A stretch of DNA of 64,000 nucleotides from Oscheius tipulae. Taxonomy: Eukaryota > Nematoda > Chromadorea > Rhabditida > Rhabditidae. The stretch is from contig JASJZH010000003.1 in assembly GCA_037178975.1 (NCBI GenBank), positions 4,092,001 to 4,156,000 on the forward strand, read 5' to 3'. Every line of letters begins with the position of its first letter. The first letter of the stretch is position 1. The translations under genes were made by a program, and so were the position numbers. Positions 11,601-22,884 of this stretch are shown piece by piece. The notes beneath the pieces are model-generated. The model searched no databases, was not told where the DNA came from, and worked only from the letters and a program-made list of their open reading frames with translations.

Positions 11601-12360
11601 CTCGACGATTAACCTCGGACTGCAGCTCTCCAGATTGCGTAAGAGCAAGATTCTCAAGCTCATCGTGAAATGCCGAAAGATCGGGATGCTCTGTCGTTGT
11701 GCTGCCAATAATACTGATACCGGACTGGCTCGTCGACGGTGGGAAGCTGGCTTCAAGATTTCGCAACTTTTCTTCGTAGTTTTCCCGAAGTTCTTGCAAT
11801 GTTTGGGAATGCTGTTCCATGATAGCCGAAATTTCATTGTCTTTCTGGCTCCGAAGAGCTTCCAATTGGGCTTGGACATCGGACAGAAGAGCAAGAGCCT
11901 TGTCACGAGATCCAGTATCCGAAGAAACAACTTTCGGTGTTGATAGAACAGCCTCATCTATTTGACTGCGGATCTGCTCCATTTCAATCTGAAAACGAAA
12001 TGGCATTAATTCCAAATTCGACTAACTCGGAGTTTTTTGAGCTCATGGTCCCGACTATTGATCATCGATTCGAACTTCGCCCGACTCATGTCCAGTTCCG
12101 TGTGAGAATCAAGAAGATTCTGCTCAAGATCGGCGCATTTCTTCTCGAGTAGATCAACTTTTCCCTTCTCAGCAACTAATTGTTGTTCAGCTTCTGTTGC
12201 CTTCTTCGAAGCTACCTAAAAACAAGTTGCTGAATAAAAACACATCTGAGTGTATTACCTGCAGTTCAGATTCGGGATCTGCTACTTCTTCAGTAGCCTC
12301 ACTTAGTACCTCATTTGCCAGCTCAGTTAACTGGCCTTGAAGATTTCGCAGCCAGCTCAT
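8660..12360 (-). CDS. sql-1: GMAP-210/TRIP11-type golgin
   Basis: Long coiled-coil Golgi tether of roughly 1000 aa in about 16 exons separated by 40-60-bp introns. The N-terminus MSWLRNLQGQLTELANEVL followed by EATEEV matches the GMAP-210 amphipathic ALPS-type helix that senses curved vesicle membranes. HPDLSAFHDELENLAL corresponds to the family's SAFHDDD segment. The middle is continuous heptad coiled coil with many Glu, Gln and Leu residues. Near the C-terminus (about 8930-9060) DATLRSLFMSYFLS followed by LLASILQYPKEDVDK is a GRAB domain, the Arf1-binding relative of the GRIP domain; the tyrosine used by GRIP domains for Arl1 is absent here. It ends LDELLNK at 8660. Its C. elegans counterpart sql-1 acts in intraflagellar transport and Golgi function. 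Exact exon edges in the coiled coil are not individually proven. Confidence 0.88.
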
Positions 12361-12622
12361 TGCGAGTTACTTTTGAACATAAATCTGCAAAAAACATGTT
12401 TAGCTGGAGGAACGTTTATAAACTTCGATTCATAGAAGAACGACACGAAATGAGCAAGTGGGCAAGGCAATTTGATTATTTTGCATTGACGAGAAGCAGC
12501 AACGGTTCGAGGCGTACATATATATAAAAGAAAGGGAAAAGTGACGATTCTAGGATAAAGTCAAAGCGACCGTGTTTTTCAAATCACTGTGGGCTACTGT
12601 ATAAAATGAGCGCAATAAAGTA

Positions 12623-12660
12623 CAATAAATGTTCAAAGAAAGTTCTTTGAACATTTATTG
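12623..12660. repeat. Perfect 18-bp inverted repeat with a 2-base loop
   Basis: Arms 12623-12640 and 12643-12660 are exact reverse complements around an AG loop. The outer part of each arm contains AATAAA on one strand, so the hairpin presents a polyadenylation hexamer in both directions. It lies about 250 bp upstream of the sql-1 start, so it is not an obvious 3' end. Confidence 0.8.
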
Positions 12661-13022
12661 CACTTTCTGAAGGCTGGTAGTCGAAAAGAAAGTAAAATGA
12701 GATAGTTAGGAGCCAGCACTTTACACTGCGGCTTGAAGGAGAGACATGATAAGTGGTCTCTTGAAAAAGAGCAGTTCCTTTCCTTTCCATCAAAAAAAGA
12801 CAGCTTTTAAACAATATTTTCAAAAGTCAATTCTGGTATCTTGTGACATCGATCAATTGCTCGTCACAATACGAAAGTTGTCATTGTTTGTAGTGTTCTC
12901 CCCCAAAAACAGTAAAAGGAGAACGGGATCACATGCTGCTTCGAAGCCTGTCTCTCCCAAGGTGTCAGAGAGGCATACAACCGGTTCGGGACGGTCCCCT
13001 CTAGATGTTCATTAGGTGCAGA

Positions 13023-13206
13023 TTCTTTGCATTTCTTTGCACACCTCAAATGGGAAACCGATGAGTCGATGTTACTTGTAGATCGGATTGTTAGAGACCA
13101 TACCAAGATCAAAAATCGATTAGGAACGAATTCGAAACTTCTGAGGAAGTAAAACTTGACCAAGCAGATACGGGGGTTCTTTGCATCTCTTTGCACACCT
13201 CAAATG
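13023..13206. repeat. Two 30-bp direct repeats spaced 154 bp apart
   Basis: Copies at 13023-13052 and 13177-13206 share TTCTTTGCAT, then a single mismatch, then CTTTGCACACCTCAAATG. There is no coding context. They could be transcription-factor sites or the remains of a small repeat unit. Confidence 0.7.
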
Positions 13207-13737
13207 TTCACAGTATGACTGAATGAAAGACGATATAGATCTTTTAAAAACAATTTACGAAACATGCTGGAAAATAGCGAGAAATGAAAACAAAGATATG
13301 TCCAGGTAGCGGTAGATTTTCAAAAAGGGGAAGAATCAGGTGAAATGAGACGAGATAGAGAAATATACCGGATGTCTGAGGAAGTTGTGAGAAAGTACGG
13401 TAGGAACAGAAAATATACTGTCTCATCCGGATTCCAAAGATGAGGAACAGCACTTTTCTTTAAAAAAAAAAAAAGTCCATGACTGGAGACAAAACTGCCA
13501 GCTGAAGCAAACACCGGCGGTAAAACGTCACGTTCTCTCTCCCCCTTTAGAACCTCTTATCAACAGAGCAAATTTGGAAGACCATAATCTTCCCCAGCCA
13601 GTTCCGCTTTTCGCGTCAAGACCCGCGTCCTTTGTCCCTTTATTACCCGAGCAATATTTCACAAATTGATCATAGTTTACCTGTTTATTTCAAGAGTTCC
13701 ACCAGTCTAGTCAACTCTTTCATCTATACCAGTAACA

Positions 13738-15300
13738 ATGAATTCGGTCGATCAAGAGGATGTGGTGGGTAGTTCTGCGGGTTCTGTGGTGAATTCCATT
13801 GAAATTTCAAAAATCTTCGATATTTTGTAGTCAATAAAGCCGGGTTCATCATCGACGTCTCCTGAACCCCCCGCTTCGACTCTCCCCTGTGAAATGTGTC
13901 AGAACTATGAGATCAACTTGACCGCCCTCCAAGTATGTAGAATTGTTGCTTTGAAATACTTTCCGTGAAGGAAAACGACAGAAAAGTGCGGAAGGAACTC
14001 CACGAAGCTCGTCAGGCAGCAGAAAGATTTCAAACCGAACTGCGACAGGAACGACAATATCGGGCAGATATGGAGAAGAAGATGGCTGAGGCGAGCCTTT
14101 ACTCTTGTTCAATAGACCAAATTATTGCAGATGGCATCTCAAACGGAAGACAAAATCCACGAGGCTGTAGCCCAGAGTCAGAATCTTGAAGCAGCGATGA
14201 CGACTCTCGAGAAGAACTACAAAAAATCGATAGATGAGATGAGTCTTCGACTGGAAGGAGTGAGAAGAGAGACGAAGAGCATGGAGGACGAGTACACGAA
14301 ACTCAGTCAAAAGTATACAGTGAGTACAGAAGAAGTTATGATCATTTTGGTTCTCAGGATCTTTTGGGCATCAAATCGAGGACGGCGACGGAGATGAGGG
14401 CCGAAACTATTGATTTCCCTACAGATCCAGAACAATTGATGTTTTTGTGCTTGAAGTCAAGGTGAAAGACAGAATATTTATTTAAAAATTGACTTCAGAG
14501 AAGAGTTGATAGAAGTCAAATCGGCAAAAGAACATCGAGATGCAGACTTGACGGACCAGGTTACAGTACTCCAGTGAGTTCTTTCGTAAGGTGAAGCAAA
14601 TCTTTGGGGCTTAGAGAGCAACTGAAAGAGGAACGACGTCTCCGAATCAATATCGAAGCATCCCTTATGGAACAGTACAATCACGCTCAAACTGAACTAG
14701 GTATTGCTAACAGTAAAGTAAGTACAGCATTTCATTCACAAAACTTGGAACATTCAGCTAGCTGCCTCGTCCAGCTTTCAGACAAGTTCTGAAGAGCAGA
14801 CAAGACAGATCAGAGAACTACAGCACACCATTTCCGAATTAGAGAATCAAGTAGCTCAAGTACAGAACGAGAGAGCTGCTGTTGAGGCTACTGCTCAAAA
14901 CTACAAAGCCCGTTGTAGTGCATTACAAGCAGAACTGGAGACATCGGAACATGTGCAGATGGACTTTGTAAAACTCTCACAGAGTCTTCAAATTCAGTTA
15001 GAAAAGATCCGACAGGCGGAACAGGAAGTTCGATGGCAGTGGGAAGACGAACATGAAAAATGTTCCAATTGCGAGACGTTAATAGCCAAGCTGAAACCGA
15101 AACCGAGGTACTCTATCATCCTTTTTGTAGTTCAATATCAAAACTTCAGATGTCTGCACTGTGTGAAACTGTTCTGTCCGAACTGTGTCAAACAGACTGT
15201 TCCCAGTGGTTCAAACCATCGTCCAGCTCCGGTCTGCCAAGTGTGTCACACTCTTTTGAACCGTGACTCCAAGCCCTTCTTCGCCCAAGATTCTCAGTAA
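13738..15300 (+). CDS. rabn-5: Rabaptin-like Rab5 effector with C-terminal FYVE-type zinc finger
   Basis: Coiled-coil endosomal protein of about 440 aa. CEMCQNYE near the N-terminus and the segment DFVKLSQSLQIQLEKIRQAE match mammalian rabaptin-5, where the latter lies at the C-terminal Rab5-binding coiled coil. PEQLMFLCLK and EELIEVKSAKEHR match the preceding coil. The C-terminus adds a zinc finger with four CxxC pairs (CSNC, CLHC, CPNC, CQVC). It resembles a FYVE finger but lacks the RRHHCR phosphoinositide motif; nematode RABN-5 is known to carry such a finger. Exon 1 is 13738-13764. Keeping frame requires a GC-AG intron at 14091-14130. The gene ends at 15300, only 16 bp from the convergent eng-1 stop. 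Confidence 0.88.
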
Positions 15301-15316
15301 ACACGCCAGATATTTA

Positions 15317-16862
15317 TTAGTAAACATGCACATTACCAATTACCGTATCATTCTGACTGGTTGTGACGGTAACACACTTTAGGGCAAGGCGAGCTCTACC
15401 GGTGTAATTGTTCCCGTTCTTTGTGAGAGGGATATCGGTATCGTTGAGATGGAGAGTGACCGGGGCAGAAGATGTAAATTCGACCGTTAGACTCGTTTCC
15501 TCCAGATCACAGCGGAAAATTCTGAGCTCATTTTCAATTAGAAAACTAATTACACAAATCTGACCTATGTGTTCCCTCTTGAGAAATCAAAAGACCGCCA
15601 GAGGGAAGAGGCTGGAATCCGTTCCCTTCATAATGCGGCTGGAGAGAAACGTCGTTTAGTCGAAACCATTGGCCCTAAATGTGTTGGTTCTATTGATAAG
15701 AGACAACAGGCCTCTGCTTTCTTAGAGAATCCTGCGGAGAACTGAGTTTGAATTGGCAGCACTACAATGGGACGAGTAACTGTAAAGGAATGAAGCTTTC
15801 TCCAGAACTTCAGATTGATCTCAATGGGGTTCTTTTGAGGAAACTTCTCGGTCACCCATCCCGGTGCGAAAAGGGCCAAAGACATTTTGAGGAGGGAGGA
15901 TCGACTGAACGGTTTGTGACAGTCCCAGCCGCCAATGCATCCTCGTCCGAAGACGTCGATTCCGACGTAAATTCGATTCAATAGACCGAAATCGGCACTA
16001 TTCAGCAGCATTTCGTCCGTCCAGTTGTAGTTGAGATAGATTCCGTCACAACATTTGTAGAAACTTCTGAATTAGTATCAATGATTTCAATATCCAATAG
16101 CCAACTGGTTCAAGAAGTTTAGTTCGTTCTGCCAGATCAGTTGACCAGTTTCAATAACCGAATCGTACCAGATTACTCGACTTGTTCCGAGACGTGACCT
16201 CATCGTTGCCGTTAAAAGTTGGAGGAAATTGCACAAAGTAGGAAGATGATGTTGCTAGAAAGGTTGATAGTTTTTTTTTAGTAATAAAGCTTCTACCTTT
16301 ATTGGGTTCTCGATGTTGATAAGCCAGCCGTCGAATCGATAGTATACGGCGATGTCGACCATCTTATATACAACTTGCTCCATGATCTCCTCGCTCTCAA
16401 ACATCTTGTCGCACTTCTCTGCTCCCGGTTTCCATTCGGTTATCAGAGTTCCCATGACAAGACAGCCGTGTTTATGTGCAGTGTTGATGTACCCGGAAGG
16501 AGGGATTGTCAGGAAATGATGGGAAAAGTAGCAGAAAATGTCGATGCTCCACCAGTTGAGAAAGACGTAAGGGTTGCTATCGACTGGGACGAGATAACCA
16601 GCATCTCTGTAAAACCAAATCTAATTGTATTCCGAGAAAGACAAACCTTTCCTGCTCCAAATAGCCTCCTTGCATGTCATGGCACACAAGGATTTCCCTC
16701 TCATTTTCCGCCAACTTGTCTTTTCTGAATGAGTATCTGAATCCTGAACAAGGAAACTCACTTGTAATTGGAGAGAGGGTGATTTGAAGATGGCTCATCG
16801 GGTCGTTTCCAAGCCAGTAGATCTTCTACCCAGTCCATTGGCCTCATCATCTCCTCCGCCAT
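15317..16862 (-). CDS. eng-1: Cytosolic endo-beta-N-acetylglucosaminidase (GH85, ENGase)
   Basis: Glycoside hydrolase family 85 enzyme that cleaves the chitobiose core of free N-glycans during cytosolic glycoprotein turnover. The TIM-barrel signature is present: GTLITEWKPG, then RFDGWLINIENPI with the catalytic Asn-x-Glu pair (NIEN), then YVGIDVFGRGCIGG and LALFAPGWV. The N-terminal exon starts MAEEMMRPMDWVEDLL at 16862, 5 bp after a TTTCAG that could be a splice-leader acceptor. The C-terminal beta-sandwich ends in VHVY. The stop lies in TAATAAATA, so the poly(A) signal overlaps it. Its 3' end must run into the opposite strand of rabn-5. It is the third of three same-strand genes (phosphatase, canopy, ENGase). 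Confidence 0.9.
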
Positions 16863-17122
16863 CTCAACTGAAACTCAGCCGGAAGAAGGTATTCCAATGT
16901 TTCGAGATGAATGAAAGCTTTATGAAAGACCTTTATCGAATTCTAATAACTAAAATATTAGTCGATTCCATAAGAATAAACGATGGATTCGATCCAAGGT
17001 GTTAGGCAAATGAGCTCGTGTACAACATAAGTTCACTCAAATGCCGAAAAGATAGCCGCATGTTCACAGATAGGCACAAGAAGATCACAGAAGAGATGAT
17101 AAAACAAGAAAAAAATAATCAT

Positions 17123-17806
17123 CTAAAGTTCGTCATTGACGTCTTCGATCTTTACTTCTTCGTCAGCCGGAGGTTCGTTTGGCGGGAGTGGAGCCACGTC
17201 AACAGCGGAACAGACTGCTAGTTCGGCGTTACAGAACTCTTTGACAGGATCAGTCGACTCTGTTTTCAGGAACTTGATTATTTCCTCTTCATGGCTATCA
17301 GCAAAATCATTACACTGAATCAGTTTGGTCGGTCCAACTAAAGAAACTAACTTACTGCATCGTGTAATTTTGACAGAACTCCGGGTTTAGTCTGATCTTT
17401 CAAGTACGTGGCATCTTTGTTCACGAATCGTCCCTTTCCAGTCAATGAGTTCACCTACACACTCTTTCCTCATGAATGAATAAAACATACCACGAGCTTA
17501 TAGTTCTTCGACTGTTCACAGATTCCGTCGTAAATCTCATTGAGATGGGCATCAGAACGAGCAAAAGGAATCTCCTGGAGGCCTTTTTGCCCACCGTCTG
17601 GACCAACCCGGAAACTGCCAATTTTGATGGTCTTGGTAGCGTCGACCTTTCGGATCAGAACTTCCATTTCCGTGATGAGCAGTTGACAAGCTGTAACTCT
17701 TTCCCTTTCCAGTCAAAGAGTATCTCTCACCTCCACATTCATAAGAAGATTGCGGAGAACTGCTAACTACTGCTAAAGTTGATAGTAAGAACACAGCAAA
17801 AAGCAT
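17123..17806 (-). CDS. CNPY2: Canopy-2-like ER lumenal protein
   Basis: Saposin-like canopy (MSAP) family protein of about 190 aa acting in the ER lumen on folding or trafficking of receptors. It has a signal peptide (MLFAVFLLSTLAVVSSS), then CGACQLLITEMEVLIRKVD, the family core KTIKIGSFRVGPDG, and PFARSDAHLNEIYDGIC. The six canopy cysteines are present (CGAC, ICEQ, IQCND, FCNAELAVC). The protein ends in NDEL, a KDEL/HDEL-type ER retrieval signal like the human HDEL. There are four or so exons with short introns. It lies 192 bp downstream of the phosphatase gene on the same strand. Confidence 0.9.
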
Positions 17807-17997
17807 ATTCCAATGAATTCCAATCAGTCACGGAGAGAAGAGATCGATAGAGTTGAGTTGACCGCGAGGAGCTTGCTCAAATACCGTCCAACTCGTAGTG
17901 GTCAAGGTAGAAAGACAGTCAATACGCAATTGCGACTCGCGACTGCTCTGACGACAATGAAAAAGGAAATCAGAGTAATTTTTATTCGAGTTCGCGT

Positions 17998-19110
17998 TCA
18001 GGTAGTTGTCGGGAGCTCCACACTGATGCTAGAGTCTTCTTTGCGAGCTTTGTTGGGATCGGGACTCTTCGCTTCGAAGGTGGATATCTGTTTCTTGAGC
18101 AATTCCATTTGAGCCTCAGTCAGAGCCGACTTCTCGATGATTGGTTGGAGTGTGGTGAACCAGATTTTGAGACTACTGGACACGTGCATGACCGATCCAC
18201 AGTTTCCCTCAGCACCGCAGTAGTTCGGAGCAGAGAAGATGGTAACCAGACGGCTGTTGAAGTGCCACTGGTGCCCTTTGGCCATAATCTCATGAGCACG
18301 ACAGATGAAATCGATGTTGAGCAACGAGCAGATCCTGTTCACGGCAGTCTCATCGAACAGAACGGAGCAGGCACGGAGCGAGTTGAACTGGAATCCCTGA
18401 TTGGAGCATTTGTCGTTGCTGGGATCGGACCACATGAGATCTTGGGCCAGGCCATCGTCGCATTGACGAGGCGTCTTCGGCTTCGGCAGGCTTCGGAGAT
18501 CATTCCAGCTGGTCGCTTTATCCGAAATGCCACCGTGCATGCAAAGAATTCGAGAGGCAATGACAGCACAGAGGGGTAACTCGTTGAAGACGTCGTTGAA
18601 CTTCTTCCACAAAAGAGGCGACCTCTTTCGACGCAGTTCCTCATAGAATCCGTAGATTCTGTTCATCTGAAACCAAAGTATCTATTGTCTTTTTCGAATT
18701 AATACCTTGCTACACTCGTGATTGCCTCGGAGAAGGTAGACATTTCCTGGGTAGAGGATCTTGTAGCAGAGGAGGAGCATGATAACTTCGAGACTCTTCT
18801 TGCATCTATCCACATAGTCGCCGAGGAAAAGAAATCGTTGATTTCCGTCGGAAGGGAAACCAAGTACAGTGAACCACTTGATAGCGTCTTTTAGTTGCCC
18901 GTGAATGTCCCCGACCACGGTAAGAGGTGGAGCCAGCTCGAGCAGAGTCGGTTCTTGAGCCAGTGACTTGGTCGAATGGAGTAGTACTTCGTCCAGTTCA
19001 GAATCGGAGAAACCGCAGATATGGCCTTGGTATAGAATTCTTTCGATCATCCGATGGCAGATGTCGACTACCTTCTGTTTCGAGGGATCCATTTCGTTGG
19101 TAGCTCGCAC
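17998..19110 (-). CDS. PP1-like serine/threonine protein phosphatase, divergent nematode type
   Basis: Metal-dependent PPP-family phosphatase of about 357 aa in two exons. All core motifs are readable: GDIHGQ, GDYVDRC, RGNHEC, MHGGIS, RAHE and SAPNYCG. NRIYGFYEEL and the catalytic core resemble PP1 rather than PP2A. Two changes in otherwise near-invariant motifs stand out: GDYVDRG reads GDYVDRC, and RAHQ reads RAHE. Metal-binding residues appear intact, so activity is plausible. Such divergent PP1 paralogues are expanded in nematodes and are often germline-expressed (family knowledge; no expression evidence here). Alternative start at Met 7 (19092). It is the first gene of a same-strand trio with canopy and ENGase. 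Confidence 0.88.
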
Positions 19111-19627
19111 AATAAAAACCCCTTTCAGAACGTTTATATCATTTGGTTCTTTTCACAAAAAGCTTCACAAAGAACATTTCCTCGACCTAATTGCTCTCGA
19201 GAAGCACTTATTCGCGCCAATTCAGTTATTCAAAGGTCTGCGAGCCGCGGTCCCGCGACGAAAAGCCCGATGACCGTAAACTGAACCAACACCAAAATAT
19301 CTTTTCCAAAACTTTTCCTCTTTTTCACTCTTTTCACGTCATTTTCTGATGACCTCTGCATGTGAAATGAAAAAGAAGACAAGCCTACGTGAAATCGCAT
19401 GCCAAATTTTCAAACTGCGGAGCTTTACTGGCTAGAAAATGATAGGCGAATCTTTTTGGACTGCCTTGCGCAATTTGTTCCTGTAATACGGCGTGAAATT
19501 CTTCATGTACAGTTGATATAACTGGCTTTGTCGCTTTTCGTTCGGACCACATTACTTTTCTGTTACCGAAGCTTTCTTCATGAGTGTACTTCTCTTCCAT
19601 TGGTGATTTAGATTTTTAAGGTAAAAC

Positions 19628-19924
19628 ATGGACAAGCCCGTCAAGCTCGCTAAGGTAACCAAGATTATTGGCCGAACTGGATCCCAGGGACAGTGTACAC
19701 AGGTATGTTTCTTATTTGAAGTTTTCCCCACGGCGTTCACGTTGTTAGCGTTTTAATGTGGCCAAAACGTAAGCCAAAAACTTATGCTTTGTTTCCAGGT
19801 CCGTGTCGAATTCATCGATGACAACCAGAACCGCTCGATCATCCGTAACGTAAAGGGGCCCGTCCGTGAGGGAGATATCCTCACCCTTCTTGAGGCCGAG
19901 AGAGAAGCCAGACGCCTCCGCTAA
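19628..19924 (+). CDS. rps-28: 40S ribosomal protein S28 (eS28)
   Basis: Small-subunit ribosomal protein of 66 aa; full length for the family and almost identical to other animal copies: [18 protein letters not shown], then VEFIDD, then [19 protein letters not shown] at the C-terminus. One 96-bp intron (19703-19798) splits it after CTQ. Upstream TTTTTAAG just before GTAAAACATG may be a splice-leader acceptor. The elpc-2 gene begins only 128 bp after the stop on the same strand, a spacing typical of nematode operons. Confidence 0.97.
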
Positions 19925-20052
19925 ATGGAGAACCGGCTCGTTGTTGTGTTTTTGAAATGAATTTGTTTCATCTCTAAAATACTGGTGTTTTTCTGTTCCG
20001 TCAGCGTTATTATCCATCTGCTTGTCATTCATCAGCATCTGATCTTTTTCGA

Positions 20053-22782
20053 ATGCGAGTAGAAGAGCTGTTCACAAGTGCAGGCGTCACTCCTCGTTCA
20101 CACAACTTAGCGTCTTCCGGCAGCTCTAACGTCGTAGTTTATGCATCCGGGGTGTACTTGGTTGTTGAAAGAGTCCCATGTGTAAGTTTTCTTGCCCTTC
20201 CACTGATTCCCTTTAGAATAATTCCGAATGCGGTTACGTCGAGTCTGTATCTGCGAGCCACCACACGAAATCAATTACCGTAGTGAAGCGTGCGAAAAGT
20301 TGGAATAATGTCGATGTTTTTGCGAGTGGTGGATCTGATGGTCGAATCAATCTGTGGAAGCTCATAGACAATAAACTAGAGCATCTTTTCACAATAACTA
20401 CAGGAGAGGCTTCTGTAATTGCTGTAGTCACAGCAGTGAAGAATGAAGATCTTCTTGTTCTTGCATCATGGGTAAGTTTCAGTTTTTGACAAAGCACAAT
20501 ATTAGGGCGAAGAATTATCTGGAAGCTTCGAATCTTGGTGGCTGAAAGATGCAAATGAAGGGATGCAGTTTGTGCACAAAGCAGTTATGAGCGAATTTTT
20601 GCCGAAAAGATCATTCATATTGTCCATGGATTGTCATATTATGAGCGACGGTAGGGCTTATTCAGTTGTTTTTCAACGACGTACTATAGGTCTTGTTCTC
20701 GCAGCTGTGGGCACATCCTTACGCAAGATAGAGCTATATGCGGAAGAGGACAAAATTTTCACAAGACGACTGTCAGTCGTTGGTCACACCGATTGGATTC
20801 ACTCTATTGCATTCAACGGTACGTGTCGTTATTGTGTTAATACCAATTGTGTTTTAAGATCGCCCAGAGGATCTTTTGCTTGCCACTGCTGGTCAGGACA
20901 CATTCATCAAACTTTGGAAAATCGAATCCAGCGTAGCAGCCCAAGATGATGACGAGCTATCGGTTACAAAGAATCGTTTCACGATCCTTCGAAAAGATCA
21001 AGGTTTCTGACTTATTTTCTTGCTGTGATGGACGTTTCAGAAGTTCGTCTATGCTTCAATGTAGAGGCGGTCATCTGCGGTCACGAAGATTGGGTACATT
21101 CCACTGAATGGAGCTCAGATGGCAAAAAACTGGTGACAGCATCGAGTGACAAGACTGTCATCGTCTGGGAAGAGCAAAACGACTTATGGAGCGATGTAAC
21201 ACGACTTGGAATAATTGGAGGACAGGCCGCTGGTTTCTTCGGAGCTGTTTTCACCAAAAACAGCAGAAGCATTGTAGCTAGTTCTTATTTCGGCGGATTA
21301 CATTCCTGGAGGGCTGGCGAAGACCAGTCATCTCCATGGGAGCCACTTACATTGATGGGGGGACACGTTGGTGAAGTACGGGACGTTTGCTGGAGCCCAA
21401 AGGGAGAATATCTGATATCAGTTGGAAAAGATCAGACTACAAGAATTTACGCGCCGCAAACAGCAACGGTTCGATTTGATAGTTTTTGTATTAAATATCC
21501 AGTTCAGGAACATTTTGTAGAGGTGGCTCGACCTCAAGTTCACGGATACGATATGCAATGTTTGGTGTCTGTATCGGCGTCATGTTTCGTTTCTGGAGGG
21601 GAAGAAAAGATACTTCGGGCGTTCAGAGCCCCGGAGACGTTCGCAAACAGTCTTTGTTCGATCGCCGGGTACTCAAAGGACAGCATCTTTGCCAATCAGA
21701 TTCTTGAAACATTCGGAGCTCGACTACCAGCTCTAGGTCTGTCCAACAAGGCTATAGACGAAGGAGATCAGCCCACCGAAGAAGAGTCGCATTGGGAAGA
21801 AGCAGCTTTCCAGGCAAATCCTGCCAATCTCACATGTATTGAAACGTTGTTTGTTGTTACTATTTCTTACAGCCGCTCCCAGCGAAGATTGTCTCCAGCA
21901 GAGCACTCTTTGGCCAGAATTGCACAAACTCTACGGACACGGATTCGAAGTCTATGCCACTGCTTGTAACCCCAACGCAACAGTAGTAGCCACTGCGTGT
22001 AAGGCAAGTCATCCGGATCACGCGAAAATTCTTCTCTGGGATGTGGCGACTTGGGGAAAGAAGAACTCCATTCCAGGTTCGTTCCCTTACCTTGTTTGGA
22101 AATTCGTTTTGTAGGCCATCAACTCACGGTGACCCAGATTGAATGGAGTCCAGATGGAAGGTACCTACTCAGTGTTAGCCGAGACAGAACCGTCATTATC
22201 TACAAAGAGTCCTGTGGTGATCGTAAGACTTCAACTTTTTTGTATATCTAATAGCATCTTTAGTCAATGGATTTGCCTACGAGAAAATCTGGACTTCGGG
22301 CAAGGAACACTCACGGATTATTTGGTCCTGTTCTTGGCTCACGGATAGCCTTCATTTTGTGACTGCGTCCCGAGATCAAAAGGCATCTATTTTGTGTTTT
22401 CTCACGATTTGATTTCTTCTAAGGTTATATTATGGCGAGTCGGCGAAGAAAAGGCCAACAGTATAGCTTCAATGAAACTGCCTCATCCAGTCACTGCGAT
22501 CAATGCAGGAAATGGCATGTTGAAAGATGTAGTTGCTTGTGGTCTTCAAGACGGATCCCTCAGCTTTCTTTTGGTCGAAAATAATCGACTGAATCTGGTA
22601 GCATCTGCTCTTCAACCGCACGTCACCATCGACAGCCCTGTATCACGTCTAAGGTTCGAATATATTTTATAGTTAGTCTTATCTTTCTTTTCAGATTCTG
22701 CCCCAAGTCTTCCAACAATACCGGTTTGCTAGCGTCTGCTGGCAGTGATGGTCTTACCCGAGTAATCAAGATCTCGATCTGA
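20053..22782 (+). CDS. elpc-2: Elongator complex subunit 2 (WD40 protein ELP2)
   Basis: Two-propeller WD40 scaffold of the Elongator complex, which modifies wobble uridines of tRNAs. Family landmarks occur in order: [16 protein letters not shown], then [10 protein letters not shown], then [19 protein letters not shown], then [51 protein letters not shown], and [25 protein letters not shown]. About ten short introns; roughly 780 aa, which is usual for ELP2. It ends KISI at 22782. It follows rps-28 closely. ATG 20053 is the first plausible start; the N-terminal exons are less well supported than the middle. Confidence 0.9.
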
Positions 22783-22884
22783 TCAGTTGTTTGTTACTAT
22801 TGTTGATTTTTAAATATAGTTTACTTGAACATTGAACAGCAAAACAAGCACCAGTGAAAACCACTTGAAAGGAGAACCTAGGTG

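Larger units (their letters stand above)
12361..13737. other. Intergenic region between divergent sql-1 and rabn-5
   Basis: About 1.4 kb with no supported gene. Short ORFs here lack domains and codon structure. It holds a perfect 38-bp hairpin (12623-12660) and a 30-bp direct repeat (13023-13052 and 13177-13206), listed separately. The right end (about 13500-13737) is pyrimidine-rich and is the probable rabn-5 promoter and leader. Confidence 0.5.

Noticed and set aside
20234-20554. 106-aa minus-strand ORF inside elpc-2
   Set aside because: Antisense to well-supported WD40 coding exons, with no family resemblance.
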